Shown here: piece after piece, positions 12,361 to 23,871 of the stretch
Layout: every line of letters begins with the position of its first letter
Numbering within the stretch: position 1 is the stretch's first letter
Assembly: GCA_026018925.1 (NCBI GenBank)
Contig: JAKSZU010000016.1
Coordinates: 59,215,575 to 59,279,574, forward strand
Length of the DNA: 64,000 nucleotides
Direction: 5' to 3'
Source of the DNA: Tupaia tana
Taxonomy: Eukaryota; Chordata; Mammalia; Scandentia; Tupaiidae
The notes under the pieces: model-generated
Databases searched by the model: none
The model's input: only the letters and a program-made list of their open reading frames with translations
What the model was told of the DNA's origin: nothing
Program-made: the position numbers and the translations under genes

Positions 12361-12612
12361 ATATTTATTTAAGAGAGAGATTTTTGCTATAGGGTATGTG
12401 TGCATAATGGAGAGACAAAGAGATAGAAAGTGAGAAACGACCACCCTACAGGGGGATGGTCATGTTGTCATCTATCCTCCATTCTCCTCTTGTGATTTTG
12501 GGCATGCAACACACTTTTCCAGAGTAAGTTTCAAGTCTACGTGTCCAGAACTCAAACTGTGGTTGGCCATGTGGGAGTCCGGTGATGTGACCATTACGCC
12601 ATCTGTTGGTTC
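12361..12612 (-). mobile_element. CYN-SINE, divergent long form, in L1
   Basis: It reads GAGAGATTTTTGCTATAGGG to GCCATCTGTTGGTTCC. The L1 word atagagccaactgat is repeated, slightly altered, at its right edge. Confidence 0.88.
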
Positions 12613-12799
12613 CATAGCCAACTGATTTTTGAGAAAGAACACCAGACAATCAATAAGGAAAAGAAAATCTCTTTAGCTAATGGTGTTGAAAAAGCCAGAT
12701 ATCCACCTGCAGAAAAATAAAACTTGGGCCTCTATCTCTCACAATTAAAAGAAACAAACTCGAAATGGATCAAAGATCTAGACATAAAATCTCAAACTA

Positions 12800-13107
12800 G
12801 GGACCAGCAGTTAGCATAATGGCTATGTCACTGAACTCCCATGTAGCTGACTGCGGTTCGAGTCCTGGACCCCAGTGGCTTAAACTCATGCCGGATGCAT
12901 GTGCGTGCATGCCCAAGATCCCGAGAGGAGAATGGAGAAGGGACTGCAGTGTGGCCATCCCCCCAGGGGGGTGATTTCTCACTTTCTATGCCTCTGTCTC
13001 TCTCTGTCTTTCTGGCAAGTGCACCTGCCCTATAGTAGCAAAAAAAAAAAAAAAAAGAAAAAAAAAAAAAGAAACACCTCTCAAAAAAAGAAAAAGAAAA
13101 AAGAAAA
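12800..13107 (+). mobile_element. CYN-SINE, long form with expanded A-tail, in L1
   Basis: It starts GGACCAGCAGTTAGCATAAT. The tail from 13040 to 13106 has grown into an A-rich simple repeat. The word ctcaaacta is duplicated on both sides. Confidence 0.92.
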
Positions 13108-14040
13108 ATAACCTCAAACTATAAAACTACTGGTGGAAAACACAGGTGAAATTTGGAGACATCAGAGTAGGCAAAACTTCTTAAATAAGATCCCCAAAGA
13201 ACAGGCAATAATTCTGAAAATAGACAACTGGGATTACATCAGGCCAAAAAACCGCACAGCAAATGAAACAATAATTAGGGTGAAGAGACAACTCTTGAGT
13301 TTGGAGAATGTATTTGCAAACTATGTCGCACATAAAAGGCTGATAACCAGAATACATAGGAAACGTAAGCACCTTACCCCAAAAAATATAATTCAATTGA
13401 AAGATGGACAAATAAACTGAAGAGACCACTTTCTAGGGAAGTCATACAAACAGCCAATAAGCATATAAAAATATGCTCAGCATTACTGATTATAAGGGAA
13501 ATGCAAAACAAAACAGTAATGACATATCACTTAATCCCAGTCAGAATGGCTAAGGTTAAAATAGTAAAGACTGATAAGTGTTGGCCAGGCTGTGGTGAAA
13601 AGGGAACCCACCTATACTGTTGGTGGAAATGTAAATTAATATAGCCACTGCCAAAAACAGTATAGAGGCTCCTCAAAAGCCTACAAATAGAACTACCAGC
13701 AATCCTACTTTTAGATATCTACCTAAAGTATAGGAAACACTCAGCCAGAAAAACACCTGCACATTGATATTTATTGCAGCATTATTTGCAATTGCTAAGA
13801 CATGAAATCAACCCAGACGTTCAAGAACAGATGAATGGAATGAAAAAGTCTGTCTCATTTACACTATAGAATACCACTCAGCCATAAAGAGTGAGACCAG
13901 GGCATTTGATAAGAAATAGACAAATATGGAAGATAGAATGTTGCATGAAACAAACTAGACATGGAAGAGAGGCATGCTATGCTCCTTCTTAATATATAAC
14001 AAATGCCTGCACTTCATGGATTGGTAAGTATAAAGTCATG

Positions 14041-14188
14041 GAGCAAGAAGGTGGTGTGATAGTTAAGGTACTGGACTCCCACATGGCTGACTGCGGTTCG
14101 AGTCCCATATGGCTGGTGGCTTCCTTTTCCCTTCTCTCTCTCTGGTCAAATTAAAATAACAATAATAATATATAAAATAATTCTTTGA
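14041..14188 (+). mobile_element. CYN-SINE, short form
   Basis: It starts GAGCAAGAAGGTGGTGTGAT, keeps the B box GGTTCGAGTCC, and ends TCTGGTCAAATTAAAATAAC. It interrupts the 3' part of the L1. Confidence 0.85.
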
Positions 14189-14296
14189 GAAAATAAACCA
14201 TGGAGAGCAAAAGTGGGTACAAAAGACAGTGTAGTTGGAGGGTGGGCAATCAGTTTTGAGTAGGAGGAAATCAGGGGGATAAAAGCAAAAACATTT

Positions 14297-14452
14297 TTTA
14301 GAATGAATTATTTTATGTATTTTTAAAATTTTCTACAGAAAGAGATGGAGAGATAGAAAGAATGTGAGAAAGCAAACTGCCAGGTCTGAGACTTAAACTG
14401 CAGTCGACCACATGGGAGTCAGCACCTTTAACACCATGGCACCTGCTGGCCT
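14297..14452 (-). mobile_element. CYN-SINE, short form
   Basis: The minus-strand copy ends ACCATGGCACCTGCTGGCC. The flanks share aaaagcaaaa. Confidence 0.82.
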
Positions 14453-14908
14453 CAAAAGCAAAACTTTTAATGAACACAAAAATGGAAAATGATCTGTTGA
14501 TGATGTTTTTAGTCATATCGTTGACTGGACTATTATAGTGTTCATTTATGCTGGAAAAATTAATTTTATATGCTGTAAAGATGTACAGTGACTAAAGGAA
14601 ATAAAAAATAGGAATAATAAAAATAAATTAAAATATAAAACCTAAGTTGTATTGAATGATTTGGCAAAGGCTGATTCTGTAAATGCTCAAGATTTGAAAA
14701 CTCCAGAGGATCCAAATGTTAGGGTGCCCTCCTTAATTTTTAAAAATTAGATCCAGACACCCTACTAGTTCTCACAGTGAGGATCAGAGCAAATAATTTA
14801 TTTCCTCCTGGAGGAGGAGTAAGTAGCCATTTTGAATGCCAAGGAAGTTCTCTTCATATTGAGCCCTGCTTCAGAAGAAAATATTTTCCCAAAACAAAAC
14901 TGGTCAGG

Positions 14909-15174
14909 GGACCAGCAGTTAGCGTAATGGCTATGTCACTGGACTCCCACGTAGTCGACCGCGGTTCGAGTCCCGGACCCGGCGGCTTAAACTCACGCCG
15001 GGCGCGTGTGCGTGCGTGCCCAAGATCCCGAGAGGAGAATGGAGGAGAAGGGATTGCGGCGTGGCCATCCCCCCTGGGGGGTGATTTCCTGCTTTCTATC
15101 TCTCTGTCTCTCTCTGTCTGTCTGGAGAGCGCACGCGCCCTATAGCAAAAACCTCTCAAAAAAAAAAAAAAAAA
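14909..15174 (+). mobile_element. CYN-SINE, long form, near-consensus copy
   Basis: The target duplication aaaactggtcagg is exact (14896-14908 and 15175-15187). The A box TAGCGTAATGG, the B box GGTTCGAGTCC, many CpGs and a clean A-tail mark a young copy. Confidence 0.96.
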
Positions 15175-15439
15175 AAAACTGGTCAGGACTTTAACATAGC
15201 TAAACCTCCTGAGGCCAAGAAGATACCCACTTGCACACTCCCCCCAAACTTCCTGTCTGAATGAAGAGGGGATGAAATGAGGTCTTAGGAAAGTCACAGT
15301 CCAGGGACACAGGAATCCTAAAAAATGGCTAAATCACAGGTCAATGGATGCTGTCCATCCTTCCACACATTACTGCCACATCTACAGTGATCTTGCATAA
15401 TAATAGCAGTGTATCTAAAAGAATGGTTTGCCTCACAAA

Positions 15440-15570
15440 TAAATTAAGATCTTGTTAGTTGTGCATCAACAAATTGAATGACATTGATAATGTAGATGAA
15501 CTTATAGAAACACATAATCTACTGAGACTGAGCCATGAACAGAGAGGAAAATCAGCACATCCACAACTAA
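15440..15570 (+). mobile_element. Possible L1 ORF2 remnant
   Basis: The words GATGAACTTATAGAAACACA and AATCTACTGAGACTGAGCCA resemble the L1 ORF2 stretch seen intact at 10990-11035. It is short and diverged. Confidence 0.4.
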
Positions 15571-15599
15571 GAGGTAGATTGTTGCAGTAATATGTCTTT

Positions 15600-17058
15600 C
15601 CAACATGACAAATCTAGTGAGCATCTGTGTCCTAGAGAAGCATTCGAATGCAAAACATACAAAAATATCCTTGTTACTCAGATGATACCCTCTTTTACCC
15701 ATGATAGACCAGACAGACTCCAAATATCCATTCAAAGGGAAGCAGAGGGGATGTACTTTGTGACTTAATATACAGACACATTTGAGTCAACTGCTATGAT
15801 TGGGCACCCAATCATATGGGACATCCCCCACCTATCCTGCTCACTTCAGTACTCAGTGACTTACCTCTGAAGAAACATGGTATTGTTTCCCCCTGTGTGT
15901 CTGAAGTGTATTTTGTTTTTCAGGTTCTTGAACAACCTCACTGGTGTGATTTTGTTGTCCTCTGGAATCATTTTTTTCTCTTCACTTGGCTGAGATGAAA
16001 TGTTCTCTTAAGAATAAAGAAATAACAAGTCCTTTTAAACACATAACAAGTTCTTTTAAAATAAGTAGTTATTACTCATTGGAAAATGACAATTAAAATA
16101 CTATGTTTGAAATGTAGTATAGTGGACAATTAGTTCATAATGTTATGAGCCCAGGGAAGGAAAGTGGTGTTAAGGAACTCTGAGATCAATTGAACATATG
16201 GGGATTTATTTCTTGCACTATGAAGAAATAGGGTTGGGAACATTTGTGACCCTGCTTTGCATAATTTAGGAAACTCAGGAGAAAACTCATTCTTGTGGAG
16301 AGAGGTGAAACTGGGGACCCAACAACACACCACTGCTGCTTCCACAGAGGATCATCACAGATACAGGGATCTCCCCCATGACCCTCCTGTCCATACCACA
16401 CAATCCGAGGAGAGATGGGGCTACAGGTATAGGGCTACCTAGAGAGGGCTCAGGGTTAGCACAAATCTCCACACAGGAACATATCAGTACAACTAGGGTT
16501 CATTGCTGCTCAGTCTCCACCAAGGGCTGTAGGGCACGAGGGCCAAGGTAGGTCAGCAATAGGTGGGGTCTGCAGACTGGATAGAGAAGGAAGCCCAGTT
16601 CCTTCCAGCCCATCCCCTCCCAGTCTCCAGGGGTTTAACACTCACATTCACCATTTCCTGGTTTCCAGGTGTCCTTCAGTCATCCCTGTGCTCCCTCAGC
16701 CAGTGCAGGTCACAGGGTGACAGAGCCTGAGGGAGGAGGATTCTCCATAGCAGAGCACACGCCATCAAGGCCAGAACTAGTAAAGAAGGCCCCAGGAGAT
16801 TGTTGACATCACAAACCCTGCCCTACAACACACCTGATTGGACGATTCTCAGACCTCTACCTCAGTGACTCTGACTGGACAGTTCAAAGAGCCCTGCTCC
16901 TATGACCCTGATTAGATAGTGACCTGGCCCTGCTCAGTGGGGCCAGAGTGACAGGAGAGGAATGACACATCTGAAAGAGCAGAGCCTAAATGCTGCTTTT
17001 GCCCATAGTCTTGTACAGAGAATATTTCTGACCCTGCAAACCTAGATCTGGACAGGAC
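15600..17058. other. Unassigned, moderately GC-rich segment
   Basis: No gene is recognised. Three tandem units of about 36 bp, each with a TGATTGGAC-like core, lie at 16833-16941. The whole may be a fragment of an LTR-type repeat, but I cannot name one. Confidence 0.35.
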
Positions 17059-17072
17059 ATATCTGCATTTTA

Positions 17073-17264
17073 TTATCTTTTTAAAGAATTATTTCATTTA
17101 ACTTTATTTATTATTATTATCATTATTATTTTTCAGTTTGATCAGAGAGAGACAGAGAGAGAGAGAGAGGAAGTGAGAAAGCAAGACACCAGTTCCGAGA
17201 CTTGAACGTAGTCAGCAATGTGGGAGTCCAGCGCCTTTAACCACCATGCCACTTGCCGGCCCTG
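17073..17264 (-). mobile_element. CYN-SINE, short form
   Basis: The target duplication atatctgcatttta bounds it. The body holds an (ATT)n stretch and a (GA)n tract, and the end reads GCCACTTGCCGGCCC. Confidence 0.9.
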
Positions 17265-17280
17265 AGATATCTGCATTTTA

Positions 17281-18250
17281 GCTTAAGGCTTTCCAGAACT
17301 GGAAATCGTGTATTTTTGTACTCAGTGGGTCCCTCTTGATTCTTCTTTAGGGACACAGGTCATGTGTGTGCATAAGGAATTCCAGTCTCAGTGGCAAGGA
17401 AACCAAAACCTGTCTCAGGGCAGAAGCTCCTCCCAGGCCAGGACAGCTCACACCAGACCAACAGAGAGCTTGATGTCCTCCAGGTTGCAGGGATTCAGGA
17501 TAGAGCTGTGGGCAGTATAACCAGGGCTTCCTCACAGCTCATGTCTCAGTCTATTTATTTTCATCCAAGAATATAACCACATGCCAACTGGGAATAACAT
17601 TATTATATGAAATGTGGATACAAAGTTGACATCTATCTATATAGATTCCTATATGTTTGTGTATATGTGTGAATAAATACATAGGTTGTAATCTCTTCTT
17701 TATTGGACAGAAAACTAAGAGAAAGAAGGGGTCATTTACCAACCTGCTTACCAGATGACTAAGTGATTGACTGCCACAAGGTATTTTCTCTAGCTCGGTC
17801 CAGACTCACAATCTCCCTTGAGCTGATCACATTAGTCTCTGCCAATAAGTTGCTTTAGACAGATTCTGCTAAAGCATTTTCACTGAACCCTGTAGAGACA
17901 ACCCCATCTCCAGAAGACTTCTCCTGTTAACAGTGTCCAATGTAAACTCTGTCAAGACCAAAAGAACTACAAAGCAAAAGTTAGAGATAGAGATAGTTTA
18001 TGACTCTCAAAATTAACATCATATAAAGGTAAGACACTGTCAGATCCACCAGCAGCATGGCCAAGTAGAAATGAGGACAGGTCCTCTGACCCCGAAAAAG
18101 CATGGTTTTTCATAATAGTGGAGGGATTACAAGACATGTAACTTGTTATGAAAGAGTTTCCATTGAACTTAGTTTACTGAAAACAATAAACTCTCTTTTT
18201 CTTTGTAACTTTTGTTTTATAGATGCTCCTTTTAGTTCAAAATAAAAGCT
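17281..18250. other. Unassigned DNA
   Basis: Only short frames on both strands, none with a family resemblance I recognise. A short AT-rich patch with TATATGTTTGTGTATATGTG lies near 17650. Confidence 0.35.
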
Positions 18251-18253
18251 AGA

Positions 18254-18519
18254 GGGACCAGCAGTTAGCATAATGGCTTTGTCACTGGACTCCCATATAG
18301 TTGACTGGGGTTCGAGTCTCGAACCCGGTGGCTTAAACTCTTGCCGGGTGCATGTGCGTGTGTGCCCAAGAACCCAAGAGGAGAATGGAGGAGAAGGGAT
18401 TGCGATGTGGCCATCCCTCCTGGGGGATGATTTCTCGCTTTCTGTGTCTCTGTCTCTGTCTTTTTGGCGAGCGCACGCACCCTATAACAAAAACCTCTCC
18501 AAAGAAAGAAAGAAAAAAA
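18254..18519 (+). mobile_element. CYN-SINE, long form
   Basis: It starts GGGACCAGCAGTTAGCATAATGG and ends AAAACCTCTCCAAAGAAAG. The A and B boxes are intact. Confidence 0.93.
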
Positions 18520-19398
18520 ATGTTAGAGTTACACTGCAGCAATATTTCATACAAGAATCAAAAGTGAAGAAAAGCAAGCATAGCAACTCCCTCAGATCAG
18601 CAGGCTGCTCACCCACTGTTCACACTGAGCACCTGCACCCAGAAGGTGAAAGATTCCCAAGCTGGGAGCTAGATTCTGATGCAGAATGCAGCTCCACAGT
18701 GGGTCTGTCTTTGGTGTTGAGGGAGGAAACTGCAGGATTTAAAGTCTGGAACTTAATAAGAACTCCTGTTTCTCTTCACACATGGAAAAGGCCTCCCATT
18801 TAACACTTCTCTTCTTGCCAGCAGGAATCTCTCATCAGGAGGCCCTTCAAATTCTTATCTAAGTAAACTGTGTACCCAGATGAGTCTTTGTCTAAGTCTG
18901 TACCCCATGGATTTTCTTTAGAAACTACTCTCCTTTGGTGACAACAATGCTGCCCAAACCAAAACCCTGCAGAAAATGCTGCAAGGTGACCATCCTCAAA
19001 AGGGACAGAATCCCCAGAATATCTGCATTTGGGTCTCCTGCTTTCCAAAGCTAAGTAGTTTCTCAATTCAACCTCCTTCTGTACAGGTATGGGCAGCTGG
19101 AGGCCCTGCATGGGGGAGGGGGCTTGCCCTTGGGTGGAACCGGATGACTTGCCTTCTTATCCTTGGCAGGCTAAAAAGTAGCCTCAACTCAGGGTTACCA
19201 GCCCCAGGCCTCTACCTCCACTGTAAGGTATTTGCCTGCTTCACATCAGTGCTGATGAGGTGCTTCCCTGAGGCCCAGAACCTCAATCCCATTGTTTAAT
19301 TGAAATGATCAGGGTCCCTCTTCTCTCCTATGCTTACAGGCAAAGTGTAGGAGGAAAATGCCATGGTACTTTATGTGGATTTTAAAACCAGCAAATAA
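18520..19398. other. Unassigned DNA
   Basis: No recognisable gene or repeat. Short overlapping frames on both strands at 18800-19300 look non-coding. Confidence 0.35.
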
Positions 19399-19527
19399 GG
19401 GACCGGTTCATGGTGGAGCAGTTACATTGCTGGACTCCCACATGACTGACCACAGTTCGAGTCCAAGACCTGGTGACTTGTAACTTACACTGGGCACATG
19501 TGAGTACATGTCCAAGATGCTGGGAGG
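19399..19527 (+). mobile_element. CYN-SINE, 3'-truncated
   Basis: The tRNA head and the ACATGTGAGTACATGTCCAAG block are present. The copy then stops in AAGATGCTGGGAGGAGG and passes directly into the CpG-rich segment, with no CT tail and no A-tail. Confidence 0.82.
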
Positions 19528-20290
19528 AGGTGATGCTCGACCTCAGACCCCTTCCTGGTGTCCCTAGCCCCCGGGGTACTGAGGAGGGCGACGACCCTGC
19601 AGGGAGAGGAGCTTCTCCAGACCAGAGAGGGGGCCCGCGCTCAGTTCCCCCGCCCTCTTCTCCACAGGGCGACCCCTAGTGACCGTCGCCGGTGGAGAAC
19701 AGTGTCCCCTCCCTGCCCTGCTGTGGGAAGGGGTCCCCAGACGGAGGGCGGCGTCCTGCGGCCAGAGTTGCGCGGGTCGCCCGTCCTGTCCTGCCGCAGC
19801 CCCGGCCCCGCGGGGAGCAGCCTATGGGGACGGGAGGAGCCGGTGCGCGGGCGGAGGTGCGGCTGCCCGAGCGGGGACGGACATGTGGACGCGGACGCCG
19901 GGGGAGGAGTCGGTGTGGGGAGGTCGGGGTCCTGCGGCGAGGCCGGCGGGGTGGGCGGCCCAGGATGTGGGAGGCTCGGCCGGGAGCCGGGGGCGTCCCT
20001 GGACCCTCCTCCCCGGAGTCTCCTCCGAGCCCTCCCGGGCCTCGCTCTGAGCCCTCCGGTTGCCGCGGACCCTTCACGGGGCCTGGCCTGGGCCCGAACC
20101 GCCTCGCCACGTGGGTGACATCCTGGCCGCTGTGGTGTCCCTGGAGATGGCCTGTGGGACTGCGTGATGGCAGCCTGGCGGGCTCGGGGGTGCTGGGTGG
20201 TGGGCGCGCGGGAGAGCAGGCTGGGCCGGCCTTTGGGGGTGGATTCAGGCCCTGAGGTCACCAAGGGAGGCCTGTAGGGATAGGCTCTGG
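19528..20290. promoter_or_regulatory. CpG island of unknown origin
   Basis: About 760 bp is strongly GC-rich with frequent CpG, in an otherwise AT-rich intron. Long overlapping frames on both strands (the longest is 226 codons on minus, with another of 187 on plus) are what random GC-rich DNA gives, and none resembles a known protein. An E-box-like CACGTG at 20109 is followed by a possible splice donor GTGGGTGAC. It could be an intronic promoter, a processed 5' exon or an LTR. I cannot decide. Confidence 0.5.
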
Positions 20291-20299
20291 GGGACCCCC

Positions 20300-20910
20300 T
20301 TGTGCTTTGGAAAATTGGCATCCCCCAAAATAGATGTCAGTTCTTACATCTCAAGTGTTGAGGTGTTTTTCTTTTTTCTTTTATTTCTGGCCTTATTGTT
20401 GTTCTTTTATTAAGGACATCCAGGATAAAGAAATATAAAATAACATATGTCATATTTAGCAATAGGCCATATATATTTTCTTGTGCTTTCCACAAGGTTA
20501 AACTAATGGACATTTTCAGCAGCACATTCACCTTACCCAACTTCCACCCTCTGGGGGGGGGGGGCGGAGTTTAAAGGCGGCCCATTTATTCAATGCCTTA
20601 CAGTTTTTATCAATGCATTCTCTAATAAGTAACCTAAGACTACTCAAGGGCCAAGACATATGTATAAATAACCTAAAATAACGCAGGCCTGGGGCACCAT
20701 CAGGAAGGCCACTTCTGCCCACCGGCTGTGCTCTGGTGTGGGTCATGTCATGAGGCATCTGCCCTACTTCTGTCCCCGCCTAACGGTGCTGGATTTCTGC
20801 CATGGTTGGGCCGGTGTTGGAAGTGGAGAGTCCAAGAAAATGGTGGTGAGCATAGGATGGAATTCGGACTACAAGAATACAAAATAACCCATGGACATTT
20901 ACATACAGAC
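20300..20910. other. Unassigned DNA with a G-run
   Basis: A run of about 12 G lies at 20552-20565. No gene is recognised. Confidence 0.35.
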
Positions 20911-20911
20911 C

Positions 20912-21183
20912 TTTTTTTAAATTTTTTTTTTGGAGAGGTTTTTGTTATAGGGTGCGTGCGCTCGCCAGACAGACAGACAGAGACAGAGAGACAGAAAGCG
21001 ACAAATCACCCCCCAGGGGGGATGGCCATGCCACAATCCCTTCTCCTCCATTCTCCTCTTGGGATCTTGGACATGCACGCACATGCGCCCAGCGTGAGTT
21101 TAAGCCACCGGGTCCGGGGCGCGAACCGTGGTCGACTACATGGGAGTACAGCGACATAGCCATTACATTAACTGGTGGTTCCC
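20912..21183 (-). mobile_element. CYN-SINE, long form
   Basis: It runs from GGAGAGGTTTTTGTTATAGGG to TTAACTGGTGGTTCCC. The flanks share agacctttaaatt in slightly altered form. Confidence 0.93.
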
Positions 21184-21189
21184 CAGACC

Positions 21190-22270
21190 TTTAAATTTAG
21201 AGGACTGCTATGGTGAAATCCTCCATGTGGCCATTGTTCACTATCTTAGACTAGAAAACAACTTTAATTATTTAGATCCACTTATTTAAACAATTCAAGA
21301 TGATACTGAAGAAGCTAAGAATCATCTAGGTTTACCAGACAGAACATTTGAAATTTAAAGACATTTTCTTCTAGATTCCTAAAAGGAAACTATTGAATGG
21401 CCACTGATTAAATAATTTTATTAATTCATTGCTTTCTAGTATTTAACTGTGGCTCATGTTGGTTATATTTTAAAAATCTAACATTTTCCTATCTCTGTGT
21501 AACATTTTCCTAATACTATGTAAATACCATATTATGCATGCTTCAACTGTTAAATTTAACTCATCATGGTATAGAATCCTGTTAGTTCAATTTGTACAAA
21601 ATTCCTCATATCCTTGATATTTCCTCTTAATCATTTTCCTTCTGGTAATTCCTCCCTTTTCTCCTTGACTGCTAATTTCCACTGCTCATGCTGTATTTGA
21701 ATTGAATTCAATTTCTCTTTCCCACAGCAAAACCCTCACTGTAATGTACTATAAGCTTATCATGAAAGTCCTAAATAAAGCTTTTGTTTCCATGCTTTAA
21801 TTAGTGTCATTGATTCAATTTTGTTAAATTGGTAGTAAATTTTATGGACTTTATTTCTATAATAAAATATTTCATGAGGTGTTTAGAGTAGTAATAATGG
21901 ATACAGAACGGAGAATGGTGATTACCGGGGGCTGAGAGGAGTGGAAAGATTTCACACAAATCATGTTTCACTGGTGCATATTTTTCTGTGGACTATGGGA
22001 CTATACAGATTAGGGAAAAATTTAGTCACTTTTATTTATAACAAAAATTGAGTTTTCAAATGTAAAAGCTGTGGAAGTGTAAAATTACCTCCTAAAATAT
22101 AAGACACTTAATTCTTCTGTAGTAAAAAGGTTTCCTTAGGAGACTAAAAACTAATTTGGTGTGATCAAGAGGCTTCTTTCACATGTGAAGTTGTCTTGTA
22201 GGAAGTCCCACCAAGAATATTTTCAGGAAAATTTTGCTCAACAACAAAGATGCACATAAAAGACCAATCA
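21190..22270. other. AT-rich unassigned DNA
   Basis: No convincing coding frame. The stretch 21890-22060 (GATTACCGGGGGCTGAGAGG) resembles the 3' untranslated end of an old L1, but weakly. Confidence 0.35.
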
Positions 22271-22272
22271 CC

Positions 22273-22412
22273 AGGGACCAGCAGGTTGCATGGTGGTTAA
22301 GGTGCTGGAAACTCCCACATGGCTGACCACGGTTCAAGTCCTGGGCCTGGTGGCTTGCTTTCTCATTTTCCTTCTCTCTCTGTGTGTGTCTCTCTCTTGT
22401 TAAGTTACAAAA
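22273..22412 (+). mobile_element. CYN-SINE, short form, truncated by the retrocopy
   Basis: The head GGGACCAGCAGGTTGCATGG and the CT tract are present. The usual GGTCAAATTAAAAT tail is diverged, and the sequence switches to GC-rich mRNA-like DNA at about 22413. The retrocopy probably inserted at or near its tail. Confidence 0.82.
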
Positions 22413-22773
22413 TGTATGGGCGGCTCGGGGCAACAGGGCTCCTGCTCGGCCGGCCGGCGGCGGCGAGCAGCAGGGGCATGAGGGCGAGCCCGGGAGGCGG
22501 CAGCTGAGCGGGCCGGGAGGAGCGCCGGTCCCCCAGGATTCCGAGAGTGCAGAGATCGGGGCAGGGGCCGGGCCCTCCCCCAAGGAACGTGTCCCGGGGT
22601 CGACCCGGCCCTAGTGTGGCAGCAGCTTCAGGTGTGGCGGTGAGAAGTTTGAGAGGCACTGTACGTACTGTACCAGGCTCCCTTTTACTGGATCTTGGCG
22701 GATGGTAGGTGAGCTCGTGAAACAATATGAAGAGGAGAAAATAGCCTTTTAAGGAAATTGGCCCACAGAAAGG

Positions 22774-23871
22774 ATGGCCTTCTTGGACAATCCAACTATC
22801 ATTCTAGCTCATATTCGACAGTCCCATGTGACCAGTGATGACACGGGAATGTGTGAGATGGTTCTCATTGATCATGATGTTGACCTAGAGAAGATTCATC
22901 CTCCTTCAATGCCTGGAGACAGTGGGTCAGAAATTCAGGGAAGCAATGGTGAGACTCAGGGCTATGTATATGCCCAGTCAGTCGATATTACCTCAAGTTG
23001 GGACTTTGGTATTAGAAGACGCTCAAACACAGCTCAAAGATTAGAACGACTCCGAAAAGAGAGACAAAACCAGATCAAATGCAAAAATATTCAGTGGAAA
23101 GAAAGAAATTCTAAGCAATCAGCCCAGGAGTTAAAGTCACTGTTTGAAAAAAAATCCCTTAAAGAGAAGCCTCCAAGTTCTGGAAAGCAGTCAATATTAT
23201 CTGTGCGCCTGGAGCAGTGCCCCCTGCAGCTGAATAACCCCTTTAACGAATATTCCAAATTTGATGGCAAGGGTCATGTGGGTACAACAGCAACCAAGAA
23301 GATCGATGTCTACCTCCCACTGCACTCGAGCCAGGACAGACTGCTGCCAATGACTGTGGTGACAATGGCCAGCGCCAGGGTGCAGGACCTAATTGGACTC
23401 ATCTGTTGGCAGTATACAAGTGAAGGACGGGAGCCGAAGCTCAATGACAACGTCAGTGCCTACTGCCTGCATATTGCTGAGGACGACGGGGAGGTGGACA
23501 CGGATTTCCCCCCGCTGGATTCCAACGAACCCATTCATAAGTTTGGCTTCAGTACTTTGGCCCTGGTTGAAAAGTATTCATCTCCTGGTCTGACATCCAA
23601 AGAGTCACTCTTTGTTCGAATAAATGCTGCTCACGGATTCTCCCTTATTCAGGTGGACAACACAAAGGTCACCATGAAAGAAATCTTGCTAAAGGCAGTG
23701 AAGCGAAGAAAAGGATCCCAGAAAATTTCAGGCCCCCAGTACCGCCTGGAGAAGCAGAGCGAACCCAACATCGCCGTAGACCTGGAGAGCACTTTGGAGA
23801 GCCAGAGCGCCTGGGAGTTCTGCCTGGTCCGCGAGAACATGTGCTGCCAGCATAATGTGGTTTCAAGATAG
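22774..23871 (+). CDS. MAPKAP1: MAPKAP1 (SIN1) retrocopy, open, C-terminally replaced
   Basis: SIN1 is a subunit of mTORC2 and helps bring AKT and SGK substrates to the kinase. The 365-codon frame starts at the expected methionine ([19 protein letters not shown]) and follows SIN1 without a gap to about residue 355 (EFCLVREN). This covers the N-terminal region, the CRIM domain (about 139-267) and the Ras-binding-like domain (about 279-353). The PH domain is absent: ten unrelated residues ([10 protein letters not shown]) and a stop follow. Many exons of the parent gene are fused without introns, so this is a retrocopy. No stop or frameshift interrupts it, and it looks almost unchanged from the mammalian protein as I remember it. 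It could be young, or kept. The parent has natural isoforms with altered C-termini, and as I recall an exon ends near residue 356, so the break may be an exon junction. Expression is unknown. Confidence 0.8.
   Translation: MAFLDNPTIILAHIRQSHVTSDDTGMCEMVLIDHDVDLEKIHPPSMPGDSGSEIQGSNGETQGYVYAQSVDITSSWDFGIRRRSNTAQRLERLRKERQNQIKCKNIQWKERNSKQSAQELKSLFEKKSLKEKPPSSGKQSILSVRLEQCPLQLNNPFNEYSKFDGKGHVGTTATKKIDVYLPLHSSQDRLLPMTVVTMASARVQDLIGLICWQYTSEGREPKLNDNVSAYCLHIAEDDGEVDTDFPPLDSNEPIHKFGFSTLALVEKYSSPGLTSKESLFVRINAAHGFSLIQVDNTKVTMKEILLKAVKRRKGSQKISGPQYRLEKQSEPNIAVDLESTLESQSAWEFCLVRENMCCQHNVVSR

Larger units (their letters stand above)
10680..14035 (+). mobile_element. Decayed L1: ORF2 segments and 3' end, with three SINEs inserted
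   Basis: The element is 5'-truncated and begins inside ORF2, where a peptide of the type [15 protein letters not shown] is readable at about 10800. Reverse-transcriptase and C-terminal regions follow in broken frames. The best preserved stretch is 13133-13420 (IDNWDYIRPKN is readable). The 3' part carries the usual L1 words such as GAATACCACTCAGCCATAAA at 13870. Stops and frameshifts are throughout, so it cannot move on its own. Additional 3' untranslated sequence probably continues to about 14650 around two more SINEs. Confidence 0.85.

Noticed and set aside
14777..15297. 122- and 147-codon frames with GSSPGPGGL- and RARREFKPPGPG-like peptides
   Set aside because: The same peptides recur at every long-form CYN-SINE on either strand. 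They are SINE read-through, not a protein family.
19641..20321. 226-codon minus-strand frame and overlapping 186-187-codon plus-strand frames in the CpG island
   Set aside because: Long frames on both strands in very GC-rich DNA are expected by chance, because stop codons are AT-rich. Composition is arginine/proline/glycine-rich with no recognised motif.
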